64,000 nucleotides of DNA from JBLIDK01 sp047632595 (GCA_047632595.1 JBLIDK010000001.1:76262-140261), one strand, 5' to 3'. Positions 36,267-45,808 are shown, numbered from the stretch's first letter. The notes: generated from the letters alone by a model not told the origin. A program made the numbers and translations.

Positions 36267-37598
36267 TTATACAGAGGCCCCAACTGCGCTCCGTCCTTTT
36301 ATACGACCTGATTTCATCAGTCCGTCATAGTGACGCATTAGCAAGTGACTCTCTATTTGTTGCAATGTATCAAGGACAACACCCACCATAATTAGTAGTG
36401 AAGTTCCCCCGTAAAAGTTTGCAAATTTACTGTTTATTCCTAAGATTATTGCTATCGCAGGAAAAATAGCTACAATAGCTAAGAAAATAGATCCTGGTAA
36501 TGTTATTCTAGACATTACATTATCAATAAAATCTGCCGTTCTTCTACCTGGTTTAATTCCTGGTATAAAGCCACCATTCCGTTTCATATCCTCAGCCATT
36601 TGATTCGGGTTAACCGTAATAGCTGTATAGAAATAAGTAAAGGCAATAATCATTAAAGCAAAAGTTACATTGTATGCAACTGAAGTATAATCTGCAAAGT
36701 TGTTTTGAACAAATACAGCTATACTAGATTCTGGGAAAATAGATGCTACTGTACTTGGTATAAACATAATTGCTTGTGCAAAAATGATTGGCATAACTCC
36801 TGCAGCATTAACCTTTAAAGGTATGTACTGACGAACGCCACCATATTGCTTGTTACCTACAATTCTTTTTGCGTATTGCACTGGTATTTTTCTAGTTCCT
36901 TGAACAAGTAATATTGTAACAACTACCACAGCAGCTAAAGCAACGAATTCAATAATTAATGGAATTGGACCACCACCGTTGATACCCATACGAGTAACAA
37001 ACTCCTGAACAATACCACCTGGTAGTTCAGCGATAATACCAATCATAATGATTAATGATATTCCGTTTCCAATACCTTTATCAGTGATTTTCTCACCTAG
37101 CCACATAACAAACATTGTTCCTGCAGTTAAGATAATTAGTGACGAGAATGTAAATAAAGCAACTCCAACACCTGGTACAATTGCTTCTGGTGGAATAATG
37201 GATTTAATGTATCCAATAGACTGACCAGCAGTAATTACAATGGTTAAGTAACGAGTGATCTGATTGATTTTCTTACGTCCACTTTCCCCTTCTTTCTGTA
37301 ATTTTTGGAAATAAGGAACCGCAACACCCATTAGTTGTATAACAATGGATGCAGAGATATAAGGCATGATTCCTAAAGCAAAAATAGATGCTCTAGCTAA
37401 TGAACCTCCAGAAAACATGTTAATAAGCCCAAGAACACCGTCTTGTGCTTGTCCGCCAATTTGGCTAGGATCAACACCTGGAAGAACTATATACGAACCA
37501 ACTCTATAAATAAGAATGAATCCTAAGGTATTTAGGATTCTGATTCTTAAGTCCTCTATTTTATAGATGTTTTTAAGTGTCTCTATAAATTTCCTCAT
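36267..37598 (-). CDS. secY: Protein translocase subunit SecY
   Basis: 443 residues with ten predicted membrane spans; conserved stretches GIMPYISASI(V), GGVRQYIPLKVN, MPIIFAQA and the C-terminal MKSGRIKGR-like tail. It forms the Sec channel through which the lipoprotein and type IX substrates encoded here would leave the cytoplasm. It begins four bases after rplO. Confidence 0.98.
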   Translation of the reverse strand: MRKFIETLKNIYKIEDLRIRILNTLGFILIYRVGSYIVLPGVDPSQIGGQAQDGVLGLINMFSGGSLARASIFALGIMPYISASIVIQLMGVAVPYFQKLQKEGESGRKKINQITRYLTIVITAGQSIGYIKSIIPPEAIVPGVGVALFTFSSLIILTAGTMFVMWLGEKITDKGIGNGISLIIMIGIIAELPGGIVQEFVTRMGINGGGPIPLIIEFVALAAVVVVTILLVQGTRKIPVQYAKRIVGNKQYGGVRQYIPLKVNAAGVMPIIFAQAIMFIPSTVASIFPESSIAVFVQNNFADYTSVAYNVTFALMIIAFTYFYTAITVNPNQMAEDMKRNGGFIPGIKPGRRTADFIDNVMSRITLPGSIFLAIVAIFPAIAIILGINSKFANFYGGTSLLIMVGVVLDTLQQIESHLLMRHYDGLMKSGRIKGRSAVGASV

Positions 37599-37602
37599 CT
37601 AC

Positions 37603-38049
37603 TTATAGTTTAGTAGTAGTTCCACCCTTAGATTCAATTGCTTCAATCGCCGCTTTAGAAAAGCCATGCGCTGAAACAGATACTTTCGCCGTTAATTCGC
37701 CTTTAGCAAGAACTTTTACAAGGTCATTTTTGGAAACTAATCCATTAGCCATAAAAACTTCTTGAGTGAATTCGGTTATTTTCTTTTCGTCTGCAAGTTG
37801 TTGCAAAGTAGATAAGTTTACCGCAACGTATTCAGTTCTGTTTGGATTTTTAAAACCAAACTTAGGAATACGACGTTGCAAAGGCATTTGACCACCTTCG
37901 AAACCTACTTTACTTGAGTAACCAGAACGAGCTTGAGCACCATTATGACCTCTAGTTGAAGTTCTACCTCTTCCAGAGCCTTGTCCTCTACCTACTCGTT
38001 TACTACTTTTTACAGAACCTTTTGCAGGTTTTAAATTACTTAAGTTCAT
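37603..38049 (-). CDS. rplO: 50S ribosomal protein L15
   Basis: 148 residues; the glycine- and arginine-rich N-terminus (KRVGRGQGSGRGRTSTRGH) and GFEGGQMPLQRRIPKFGF are diagnostic. The start overlaps the rpmD stop by one base. Confidence 0.98.
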   Translation of the reverse strand: MNLSNLKPAKGSVKSSKRVGRGQGSGRGRTSTRGHNGAQARSGYSSKVGFEGGQMPLQRRIPKFGFKNPNRTEYVAVNLSTLQQLADEKKITEFTQEVFMANGLVSKNDLVKVLAKGELTAKVSVSAHGFSKAAIEAIESKGGTTTKL

Positions 38050-38231
38050 TATTTAACTTTTTCTACTGTAATCAAATGATTTATCTTGGTAACCATTCCT
38101 AAAATAGCAGGAGTAGCTTCCACTTCAACACTTTGGTTCATTTTTTTCAAACCCAGAGCAATCATAGTAAGCTTTTGGCTTTTTTCTCTATCAATTGTAC
38201 TCTTCACTTTAGTTATTCTAATCTTTCCCAT
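38049..38231 (-). CDS. rpmD: 50S ribosomal protein L30
   Basis: 60 residues, the usual short bacterial form (IRITKVKSTIDR, LGLKKMNQSVE, GMVTKINHLI). L30 is absent from some bacteria; here it keeps the standard place between rpsE and rplO. Confidence 0.97.
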   Translation of the reverse strand: MGKIRITKVKSTIDREKSQKLTMIALGLKKMNQSVEVEATPAILGMVTKINHLITVEKVK

Positions 38232-38242
38232 CTTAGTAAATA

Positions 38243-38761
38243 TTAACCGTTAAAAACTTTAGTTAATTCAACACCTCTGTGTTCAGCAACTGTATATGCA
38301 TCACGCATTTTAGTTAATCCTAAAATTGTTGCTTTTACCACATTATGTGGGTTAGAAGAACCTTTAGATTTTGCTAGTACATCTGTAACTCCAGCACTCT
38401 CAAGTACAGCTCTCATTGCACCACCTGCAATTACTCCAGTTCCATGGGAAGCTGGTTTTAATAATACATGTGCTCCGCAATATCTTGCTACTTGTTCGTG
38501 AGGTACAGATCCATTAATTACAGGAACTTTAATTAATGATTTTTTAGCATCATCAATACCTTTCGCAATTGCTTCAGTTACTTCCTTTGCTTTTCCAAGT
38601 CCGTAACCAACAATTCCTTGCTCATTACCTACTACTACAATAGCAGAGAAACTAAATGTTCTACCACCTTTAGTAACCTTAGCTACACGTGCAACGTGAA
38701 CTAATTTTTCTTTTAGCTCTATTTCGCTAGATTTAATTCTGTTAATGTTCTGATTAGACAT
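38243..38761 (-). CDS. rpsE: 30S ribosomal protein S5
   Basis: 172 residues with the double-stranded-RNA-binding N-terminal domain (HVARVAKVTKGGRTFSFSA) and GYGLGKAKEV; part of the decoding fidelity centre with S4 and S12. Confidence 0.98.
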   Translation of the reverse strand: MSNQNINRIKSSEIELKEKLVHVARVAKVTKGGRTFSFSAIVVVGNEQGIVGYGLGKAKEVTEAIAKGIDDAKKSLIKVPVINGSVPHEQVARYCGAHVLLKPASHGTGVIAGGAMRAVLESAGVTDVLAKSKGSSNPHNVVKATILGLTKMRDAYTVAEHRGVELTKVFNG

Positions 38762-38770
38762 ATTGTTTCC

Positions 38771-39130
38771 TTAGAATTTAAGTCCTCCTTCTCTAGCACC
38801 TTCTGCTAAAGATTTAATTCTTCCATGATATAAAAATCCGTTTCTGTCAAAAATACAAGCATTAATTCCTGCTTTTTTTGCTTTCTCCGCAATTTTTATC
38901 CCAACTTGTTTTGACGACTCAACACGAGTACCTTTTGCTTTTGCGATATCCGCATCTTGTGAAGATGCAGCCACAACAGTTTTCTGATTTACATCATCAA
39001 TTAACTGTACATAGATAGACGTATTACTTCGATATACACAAAGTCTAGGAAGTTCACTTGTTCCACGAACTTTCTTGCGAATGCCCTTTTTAATTCTTGC
39101 TCTTCTAAGAGTCTTATTGTTCGTTTTCAT
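38771..39130 (-). CDS. rplR: 50S ribosomal protein L18
   Basis: 119 residues; RPRLCVYRSN-like LPRLCVYRSNTSIYVQLIDD and the C-terminal FDRNGFLYHGRIKSLAEGAREGG. Binds 5S rRNA with L5 and L25. Confidence 0.98.
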   Translation of the reverse strand: MKTNNKTLRRARIKKGIRKKVRGTSELPRLCVYRSNTSIYVQLIDDVNQKTVVAASSQDADIAKAKGTRVESSKQVGIKIAEKAKKAGINACIFDRNGFLYHGRIKSLAEGAREGGLKF

Positions 39131-39147
39131 CTTAAAACGCTTATTTA

Positions 39148-39702
39148 TTATTTAGCAGCAGTTTTACCAGCTTTTTTACGAACTACTTCTCCTTCAAATC
39201 TAACCCCTTTACCTTTGTACGGCTCAGGTGGTCTGAATGATCGAATTTTCGCCGCAATTTGTCCAATTAATTGCTTATCAATACTTTCTAATATAATTTT
39301 AGGGGTCTTACCTTTTTCTGTTTCAGTTGTTACTTTAACTTCCTCAGGAATCCTAAAAATAATGTGATGCGAGTAACCTAGAACTAAATCCAATAACTGA
39401 CCTTGGTTTGTTGCTCTATAACCAACACCCACTAATTCTTGTACTGTTTTAAATCCTTCAGTAACACCGATTGTCATATTATACACAAGTGTACGGTATA
39501 AACCATGCATTGACTTGTGTCTTTTTTGTTCGGTAGGTCTTACAACCTCAATTACGTCATCTTTTACTTCCACCTTAATATCTGAATCAACAGCTTGTGT
39601 TAATTCACCTTTAGGTCCTTTTACGGTAACTACATTATCGCTTGCTACTGAAACAGTAACACCTGCGGGTAATGGTATTGGATTTTTTCCTATTCTAGAC
39701 AT
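39148..39702 (-). CDS. rplF: 50S ribosomal protein L6
   Basis: 184 residues; two tandem L6 folds (SRIGKNPIPLPAGV, GVGYRATNQG, RPPEPYKGKGVRF). A short basic KKAGKTAAK tail ends it. Confidence 0.98.
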   Translation of the reverse strand: MSRIGKNPIPLPAGVTVSVASDNVVTVKGPKGELTQAVDSDIKVEVKDDVIEVVRPTEQKRHKSMHGLYRTLVYNMTIGVTEGFKTVQELVGVGYRATNQGQLLDLVLGYSHHIIFRIPEEVKVTTETEKGKTPKIILESIDKQLIGQIAAKIRSFRPPEPYKGKGVRFEGEVVRKKAGKTAAK

Positions 39703-39711
39703 CTCTTAATC

Positions 39712-40113
39712 TTAATGAACGTGGCAAATTACTTCACCACCTATGTTTAATGTTCTTGCTTCTTTATCAGTCATTACTCCACGAGAAGTACTGATAATTG
39801 CAATTCCAAGTCCGTTAATTACACGAGGTAAATTTTCAGCACTTGCGTATTTTCTTAATCCCGGCTTACTTACTCTAATCAGCTGACGTATCGCTGGAAT
39901 TTTAGTTTCCGTATTATATTTTAGTGCAATTTTAATTACACCTTGTGCTGTAGCTGCATCGTCAAATTTGTAATTAAGTATATACCCTTTATCAAAAAGT
40001 ACTTTCGTTAATTCCTTTTTCAAATTTGAAGAAGGTATTTCTACAATTCTTTTACGTGCTTTAACACCGTTTCTTACTCGTGTTAAATAATCTGCTATTG
40101 GATCCGTTATCAT
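39712..40113 (-). CDS. rpsH: 30S ribosomal protein S8
   Basis: 133 residues; DPIADYLTRVRNG at the N-terminus and ISTSRGVMTDKEAR near the end. In other bacteria S8 is the translational repressor of the spc operon. Confidence 0.98.
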   Translation of the reverse strand: MITDPIADYLTRVRNGVKARKRIVEIPSSNLKKELTKVLFDKGYILNYKFDDAATAQGVIKIALKYNTETKIPAIRQLIRVSKPGLRKYASAENLPRVINGLGIAIISTSRGVMTDKEARTLNIGGEVICHVH

Positions 40114-40138
40114 TTCGCTTTTCCTAATTTCTTTAAAC

Positions 40139-40408
40139 TTACCAGCTGGCTTTTCTAACTCCTGGTATTAAACCTTGGTTTGCCATTTCTCTAAATGTTA
40201 CCCTAGAAATACCGAAATCACGCATGTAACCTCTTGGTCTTCCTGTAATTCTGCAACGATTTCTCAATCGAACAGGAGAAGCATTTTTTGGAAGTCTATC
40301 CAAACCTTCATAATCACCGGCAGCCTTTAAATCAGCACGTTTAGAAGCATATTTTGCTACCATTTTTTCGCGCTTAGCCTGACGGGCTTTCATTCCTTCT
40401 TTTGCCAT
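40139..40408 (-). CDS. rpsN: 30S ribosomal protein S14, zinc-free form
   Basis: 89 residues, the long zinc-independent type: no CxxC pairs, and RNRCRITGRPRGYMRDFGISR is the conserved core. It lies between rplE and rpsH. Confidence 0.97.
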   Translation of the reverse strand: MAKEGMKARQAKREKMVAKYASKRADLKAAGDYEGLDRLPKNASPVRLRNRCRITGRPRGYMRDFGISRVTFREMANQGLIPGVRKASW

Positions 40409-40419
40409 AACTCTTTTTG

Positions 40420-40980
40420 TTACTTTTTAAATGGCATTCCAAACGCCACTAATAATTCTTTTGCCTCTGCGTCGGTTGGAGCCGATGTTACAAAGGTTAT
40501 ATCCATTCCTGAAATGTTGCTAACCTTATCGATATCAATTTCTGGGAAAATAATTTGTTCTGTAACTCCCATTGTGAAGTTACCACGACCATCAAATCCT
40601 TTAGGGTTGATTCCCTTAAAATCTCTAATACGAGGAAGAGAAGCGGTAATTAGCCTGTCTAAAAACTCATACATTTGATCACCTCTAAGAGTTGTTTTAA
40701 CACCAATTGGCATTTCTTCTCTCAACTTAAAATTTGATATAGCCTTTTTTGAGTAAGTAGCTACTGCTTTTTGTCCTGTAATGGTAGTCATTTCAAGTAC
40801 TGCAGTATCAATTAATTTCTTATCTGCAACAGCATCACCAACACCTTGGTTAACACAAATCTTGGTTAACTTAGGTACTTGCATTACGCTATCGTAGTTA
40901 AAACGTTCTTGTAACGTTTTAATCACTTCCTCTTTGTAGAAGGTTTTTAACCTTGGTATATATTTAGTAGTAGTTGCCAT
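40420..40980 (-). CDS. rplE: 50S ribosomal protein L5
   Basis: 186 residues; QVPKLTKICVNQGVG and RGDQMYEFLDRL are family marks. Binds 5S rRNA and contacts P-site tRNA. Its start overlaps the rplX stop by one base. Confidence 0.98.
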   Translation of the reverse strand: MATTTKYIPRLKTFYKEEVIKTLQERFNYDSVMQVPKLTKICVNQGVGDAVADKKLIDTAVLEMTTITGQKAVATYSKKAISNFKLREEMPIGVKTTLRGDQMYEFLDRLITASLPRIRDFKGINPKGFDGRGNFTMGVTEQIIFPEIDIDKVSNISGMDITFVTSAPTDAEAKELLVAFGMPFKK

Positions 40981-41321
40981 TATGCTATAAACTCCCCTGT
41001 TTTTTTAGAGAATCGTTGTAATTTACCACTCTCATTAAGTTTGCGACCAATTTTAGTTGCCTCACCTGAAGCAGGATCAACAATCATAAGGTTTGACATA
41101 TGCACGCCTGCCTCTTTTTTAATAATTCCTCCATCAGGATTGCTAGCATCAGGTTTTGTGTGACGAGAAACTAAGTTTACTCCTTCTACAACAGCACGGT
41201 TAGCTTCTTTACTAATAGAAAGAACTTTTCCCTGCTCACCTTTGCTTTCACCGCTAATTACTTTAACGATATCGCCTTTTTTAAGACGAAGCTTTCCGAT
41301 ATTTTCTTTACTCTTCTTCAT
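40980..41321 (-). CDS. rplX: 50S ribosomal protein L24
   Basis: 113 residues; KOW motif in KKGDIVKVISGESKGEQGKV, then HTKPDASNPDGGI. One of the assembly-initiating proteins of the large subunit. Confidence 0.98.
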   Translation of the reverse strand: MKKSKENIGKLRLKKGDIVKVISGESKGEQGKVLSISKEANRAVVEGVNLVSRHTKPDASNPDGGIIKKEAGVHMSNLMIVDPASGEATKIGRKLNESGKLQRFSKKTGEFIA

Positions 41322-41323
41322 TC

Positions 41324-41692
41324 TTATAAAACCTCTGGTGCCAACGACACTATTTTCATAAATTTCTTGTCTCTCAGCTCTCTTGCAACAGGGCCGAAGA
41401 TACGAGTACCTCTAGGCTCATCAGTTGCTGTTAGCAAAACTGCAGCGTTTTCATCAAATCTTATGTAAGAACCGTCTTTTCTACGAACTTCTTTTCGAGT
41501 TCGTACAACAACTGCTCTTGACACAGCGCCTTTTTTAATGTTGCCTGAAGGCATAGCATCTTTAACACTTACTATAATTTTGTCACCTACGCGAGCATAT
41601 CTTTTACCTGTACCACCTAGTACACGTATACATAATACTGTTTTGGCTCCACTGTTATCGGCGACTTTTAGTCTACTTTCTTGTTGTATCAT
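41324..41692 (-). CDS. rplN: 50S ribosomal protein L14
   Basis: 122 residues, usual length; begins MIQQESRLKVADNSGAK and has the RGTRIFGPVARELR stretch at the subunit interface. First gene of the spc section. Confidence 0.98.
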   Translation of the reverse strand: MIQQESRLKVADNSGAKTVLCIRVLGGTGKRYARVGDKIIVSVKDAMPSGNIKKGAVSRAVVVRTRKEVRRKDGSYIRFDENAAVLLTATDEPRGTRIFGPVARELRDKKFMKIVSLAPEVL

Positions 41693-41711
41693 TACTTCTA
41701 ATACTAAAGTT

Positions 41712-41966
41712 TTACTTTGCTTTTTCTAAAATCTCAACCAATCTCCAACGCTTTGTCTTGCTTAAAGGTCTGATTTCCGTAATTGAAACGGTATCACCAA
41801 TCATAGCGGTGTTCTTCTCATCATGTGCATGGAAGCTTTTACTTTTGGTAAAAAACTTACCATAAGTTTCATGCTTCAGCTTACGATCTACCCTTACAGT
41901 AATGGTCTTTTCCATTTTATTACTTGTAACGGTACCTACACGTGTTTTTCTAAGATTCCTTTCCAT
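41712..41966 (-). CDS. rpsQ: 30S ribosomal protein S17
   Basis: 84 residues, OB fold; GTVTSNKMEKTITVRV and IGDTVSITEIRPLSKTKRW. Start overlaps the rpmC stop by one base. Confidence 0.97.
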   Translation of the reverse strand: MERNLRKTRVGTVTSNKMEKTITVRVDRKLKHETYGKFFTKSKSFHAHDEKNTAMIGDTVSITEIRPLSKTKRWRLVEILEKAK

Positions 41967-42178
41967 TATTTCTTACTTTCAATTTGCTCAGCCATTTCTC
42001 TGCTTCGCAATTCAGTGCTTAATCTGGCAACCGCTTTACGCATCGCTCTTAACTTTACAGGATTATCTACTGCAGAAACCGTATGACTGAATTTCAGCTT
42101 AGAGTAGTTCGTTTTCTCCTCTTGTATGCGTTCTACAATTTCCTCTGTAGATAATTGCTTAATATCTTCGTTTTTCAT
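41966..42178 (-). CDS. rpmC: 50S ribosomal protein L29
   Basis: 70 residues, all helical; LSTEEIVERIQEEKTNYSKLKF and VARLSTELRSRE. Sits near the peptide exit and helps dock trigger factor and SRP. Confidence 0.97.
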   Translation of the reverse strand: MKNEDIKQLSTEEIVERIQEEKTNYSKLKFSHTVSAVDNPVKLRAMRKAVARLSTELRSREMAEQIESKK

Positions 42179-42192
42179 TACCCTGTTTTATT

Positions 42193-42615
42193 TTATTCTC
42201 CAACGTAATCTCTTCTTACAACAAATTTTGTTGTAACTGGAAGTTTTTGCGCGGCTAATCGAAGTGCTTCTTTTGCTACTTCTAAATTTACTCCTTCGAC
42301 TTCAAATAAAATTCTTCCAGGAGTAACAACAGCAGCCCAATACTCAGGTGCTCCTTTACCTTTACCCATCCTTACTTCAGCTGGCTTTTTTGTTACCGGC
42401 TTATCTGGGAATATTCTAATCCAAACTTTACCCTCTCTTTTCATGAAACGAGTAACTGCAATACGTGCTGCCTCAATTTGTCTAGATGTCAACCAATGTG
42501 ATTCTAGTGATTTGATTCCAAAAGATCCGAATGTAAGTCTGTGTCCTCTTTGGGAAAGACCTTTCATTCTACCTTTCTGCGCTTTTCTAAATTTTGTCCT
42601 TTTCGGTTGTAACAT
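42193..42615 (-). CDS. rplP: 50S ribosomal protein L16
   Basis: 140 residues; MLQPKRTKFRKAQKGRM, IRIFPDKPVTKKPAEVRMG and GKGAPEYWAAVV are diagnostic. Organises the A-site region of the large subunit. Confidence 0.98.
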   Translation of the reverse strand: MLQPKRTKFRKAQKGRMKGLSQRGHRLTFGSFGIKSLESHWLTSRQIEAARIAVTRFMKREGKVWIRIFPDKPVTKKPAEVRMGKGKGAPEYWAAVVTPGRILFEVEGVNLEVAKEALRLAAQKLPVTTKFVVRRDYVGE

Positions 42616-42643
42616 GGCTATTTTACCTTATCAGCTGTGTTAG

Positions 42644-43381
42644 TTAATTTTTCTTTGGTCCTCTTGATGGTCTTCTTCTATCTCCACCATGGCCACCACC
42701 TCTGTTTGGTCCTTGACCTTGGTTTTGAACACCAACGTTAGGTGATAAATCTCTTTTACCGTAAACCTCACCCTTACAAATCCAAACTTTTACTCCTATT
42801 TTTCCATAGGTTGTATGTGCTTCAGATAAAGCATAGTCGATGTCAGCACGGAACGTATGAAGAGGAGTTCTTCCATCTTTATATTGTTCTGTTCTTGCCA
42901 TTTCAGCACCACCTACTCTACCAGAAACCATTATCTTAATACCTTCAGCACCCATTCTCATGGTAGAAGCTATCGAAGTTTTCATAGCTCTTCTGAAAGA
43001 GATCCTAGCTTCCAATTGACGTGCTACGCCATCAGCTACCAACTTCGCATCTAACTCTGGTCTTTTAATCTCCAAAATGTTGATTTGAATTTCTTTTCCA
43101 GTAAGCTTTTTAAGCTCCTCTTTTATACGGTCAACTTCCGTTCCTCCTTTACCAATAACTATTCCCGGACGGGCAGTATTGATAGTGATGGTAACTCGTT
43201 TGATAGTTCTTTCAATTATAACTTTTGAAATACCACCTTTTGGAATACGAGCGATAAGGTACTTTCTGATTTTGGTATCCTCTATCAGCTTATCAGCATA
43301 GTCTTTTCCACCATACCAATTAGAATCCCATCCTCGAATGATTCCTAATCTATTACCTATTGGGTTGGTTTTTTGTCCCAT
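42644..43381 (-). CDS. rpsC: 30S ribosomal protein S3 with glycine/arginine tail
   Basis: 245 residues. MGQKTNPIGNRLGI, the KH domain (GIVIGKGGTEVDRI) and the C-terminal S3 domain are intact. The last 25 residues or so are rich in Gly, Arg and Pro (GGGHGGDRRRPSRGPKKN), an extension beyond the usual core. Confidence 0.98.
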   Translation of the reverse strand: MGQKTNPIGNRLGIIRGWDSNWYGGKDYADKLIEDTKIRKYLIARIPKGGISKVIIERTIKRVTITINTARPGIVIGKGGTEVDRIKEELKKLTGKEIQINILEIKRPELDAKLVADGVARQLEARISFRRAMKTSIASTMRMGAEGIKIMVSGRVGGAEMARTEQYKDGRTPLHTFRADIDYALSEAHTTYGKIGVKVWICKGEVYGKRDLSPNVGVQNQGQGPNRGGGHGGDRRRPSRGPKKN

Positions 43382-43399
43382 ATTAGCTTTACTATTTGC

Positions 43400-43786
43400 T
43401 TATTTCGTTTCTTCTACCTTTTCTTCGGCTACAGCTTTTGTAGCTCCAATACTATCAAGTACCATGGTTACATGGTTTGATCTTTTTCTTACTCTATGCG
43501 CTCTTCCTTGAGGAGCAGTTTGTAATCTTTTTAGCATTCTACCGCTATCAACCATTACAGACTTCACATAAAGTTCACTATCGTCCAAGCTTTGACCTTC
43601 GTTCTTTGCTTCCCAGTTTGAAACCGCTGAAAGTAATAACTTTTCAATACGGATTGAAGCTTCTTTCTTACTATACTTTAACGTATGTAATGCTTCTTCA
43701 ACTCGCTTACCGCGAATCATATCAATAACCTGTCGCATTTTACGTGGCGAGGTTGGACAATTATTTAGTTTAGCTACAGCTTCCAT
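43400..43786 (-). CDS. rplV: 50S ribosomal protein L22
   Basis: 128 residues; CPTSPRKMRQVIDMIRGK and GRAHRVRKRSNHVTMVL. Its extended loop lines the exit tunnel. A short acidic end (AVAEEKVEETK) is added. Confidence 0.97.
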   Translation of the reverse strand: MEAVAKLNNCPTSPRKMRQVIDMIRGKRVEEALHTLKYSKKEASIRIEKLLLSAVSNWEAKNEGQSLDDSELYVKSVMVDSGRMLKRLQTAPQGRAHRVRKRSNHVTMVLDSIGATKAVAEEKVEETK

Positions 43787-43795
43787 TTAAATATC

Positions 43796-44062
43796 TTATT
43801 TTCTGTTTCCACTATGACCTCTGAAAGTTCTCGTAGGAGAAAATTCACCTAATTTATGTCCTACCATGTTTTCTGTTACGTAAACAGGGATAAACTTGTT
43901 TCCATTATGTACAGCAATTGTATGCCCTACAAAATCTGGAGAAATCATTGATCTACGTGACCAAGTCTTTATTACGGTTTTCTTACCACCGTCATTCATT
44001 CCATCAATCTTCTTTTCAAGCTTGTGATTGATGTATGGTCCTTTTTTAATTGATCGACTCAT
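43796..44062 (-). CDS. rpsS: 30S ribosomal protein S19
   Basis: 88 residues; MSRSIKKGPYINHKL, TWSRRSMISPDFVGHTIAVHNG region, and LGEFSPTRTFRGH. Start overlaps the rplB stop by one base. Confidence 0.98.
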   Translation of the reverse strand: MSRSIKKGPYINHKLEKKIDGMNDGGKKTVIKTWSRRSMISPDFVGHTIAVHNGNKFIPVYVTENMVGHKLGEFSPTRTFRGHSGNRK

Positions 44063-44883
44063 TATTTTTTCCTTCTTTCAATGATATATCGATTTGAATA
44101 TTTCTTTAACGCCCTAGTTTTCTTCCCTTTCGAGTACAATCCCGTTCTTGAACGAGGTTGACCTCCAGAAGACTTGCCTTCGCCACCACCCATAGGATGA
44201 TCAACAGGGTTCATCGCAACACCTCTAACACGAGGTCTTCTTCCTAACCATCTGCTTCTTCCAGCTTTACCTGAAACAACTAGTGAATGGTCACTATTTG
44301 ACACTTCACCAACTGTGGCAATACAAGTTTGTAATACCATACGGGTTTCACCGCTTGGCATTTTTAAAACTGCGTACTTTCCGTCCTTTGCAACCAACTG
44401 AGCTGAAGAACCTGCACTTCGTGCTAATGCTCCACCTTTACCTGGCTTCAATTCGATATTATGAACGTTTGTTCCTAATGGTATAGCTCCTAATGGTGAT
44501 GCGTTTCCAATTTCAGTTGGAACTTTTTCACCTTGGATAACTTTATCATCAACTTTTAACCCTTTTGGAGCTAAAATGTATCTTTTTTCATCAGCGAAGT
44601 TTACTAACGCTATAAATCCAGAACGGTTTGGATCGTATTCTATTGATAATACTGTTCCTTCAACGTCGAAATTGGCTCTTTTAAAATCAATTACTCTGTA
44701 TTTACGCTTGTGACCACCACCTCTATAGCGCATAGTCATTCTTCCCTTACTGTTTCTTCCACCAGACTTGTGAATCCCAAATGTTAGAGACTTTTCTGGT
44801 TTTGACGCAGTAATCTCTTCAAATGTGTTTCCCCTTTTGTGTCTAGTACCAGGGGTCATTGGTTTAAATCTCTTTATAGCCAT
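44062..44883 (-). CDS. rplB: 50S ribosomal protein L2
   Basis: 273 residues, usual length; SGGRNSKGRMTMRYRGGGHK near the N-terminus and RGVAMNPVDHPMGGGEGK with the histidine important for peptidyl transfer. Confidence 0.98.
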   Translation of the reverse strand: MAIKRFKPMTPGTRHKRGNTFEEITASKPEKSLTFGIHKSGGRNSKGRMTMRYRGGGHKRKYRVIDFKRANFDVEGTVLSIEYDPNRSGFIALVNFADEKRYILAPKGLKVDDKVIQGEKVPTEIGNASPLGAIPLGTNVHNIELKPGKGGALARSAGSSAQLVAKDGKYAVLKMPSGETRMVLQTCIATVGEVSNSDHSLVVSGKAGRSRWLGRRPRVRGVAMNPVDHPMGGGEGKSSGGQPRSRTGLYSKGKKTRALKKYSNRYIIERRKK

Positions 44884-44888
44884 ATTCG

Positions 44889-45179
44889 TTATATGTTGCT
44901 ATAGAAGTCGATAGAATCTCCTTCTTTTAACTTTACAATTGCTTTTTTAAAGCTTTTCGTTTTTCCTTCAATAACACCTCTTTTAGTGTTACGCGATTTT
45001 CGCTTGCCTGCATAAATGGTAGTTCTTACACTATCCACTTTAACATCGTACATGTCTTCAACAGCTGTTTTAATTTCCAGCTTATCAGCACGTTTTTCTA
45101 CCTCAAATGCATATTGTCCTAGTTTTTCTCCTAGGCCAATCATTTTCTCGGTTAATATTGGTTTAAGCAACACTTGCAT
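44889..45179 (-). CDS. rplW: 50S ribosomal protein L23
   Basis: 96 residues; KPILTEKMIGL and the VEDMYDVKVDSVRT stretch. Main docking site for SRP and trigger factor at the tunnel exit. Confidence 0.97.
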   Translation of the reverse strand: MQVLLKPILTEKMIGLGEKLGQYAFEVEKRADKLEIKTAVEDMYDVKVDSVRTTIYAGKRKSRNTKRGVIEGKTKSFKKAIVKLKEGDSIDFYSNI

Positions 45180-45180
45180 C

Positions 45181-45807
45181 TTACTTCAATTTTTCTTCTA
45201 TTACCTTAATCGAATCAGCTGTTAAGATTAACTTATCAGCTCTAAGAACTTGGTAAGTATTTAAATCTGTTGCGCTAATTACATTAGTTTTTGGTATGTT
45301 TCTTCCAGATAAAACAATCATAGGACTGTTTTCTGCTGTTACCAAAAGGGTTGATGCATTGTCCAACTTTAAGTTTTCAAGTAATGCCTTGTACTCCTTA
45401 GTTTTTGGTAAATCCATGTTAAATGAATCCAATACAATAATATCCTTATCAATTGCCTTATAAGTCATGGCGCTATTTCTAGCTATTGCCTTCACTTTTT
45501 TGTTCAATTTGAAACCATAATTTCTTGGACGTGGCCCGAATACTCTACCACCACCTTTGAAAGTAGGTGATTTAATACTACCCACACGAGCAGCACCACT
45601 ACCTTTTTGCTTTCTAAGTTTTTTAGTTGATCCAGCAATCTCCGCTCTTTCTTTAGACTTGTGAGTTCCTTGTCTTTGGTTAGCCAAGTACTGCTTTACA
45701 TCCAAATATACTGCGTGATCATTTGGCTCAATACCAAATACTGCCATAGGTAGTTTTACCTTAGCTCCAGTTTCTTTACCTTTTATGTCTACTACTGCTA
45801 ATTCCAT
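45181..45807 (-). CDS. rplD: 50S ribosomal protein L4
   Basis: 208 residues; QGTHKSKERAEIAGSTKKL, RQKGSGAAR-like KQKGSGAARVGS and FGPRPRNYGFKLNKK. In other bacteria L4 also represses the S10 operon. Confidence 0.98.
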   Translation of the reverse strand: MELAVVDIKGKETGAKVKLPMAVFGIEPNDHAVYLDVKQYLANQRQGTHKSKERAEIAGSTKKLRKQKGSGAARVGSIKSPTFKGGGRVFGPRPRNYGFKLNKKVKAIARNSAMTYKAIDKDIIVLDSFNMDLPKTKEYKALLENLKLDNASTLLVTAENSPMIVLSGRNIPKTNVISATDLNTYQVLRADKLILTADSIKVIEEKLK

Positions 45808-45808
45808 C

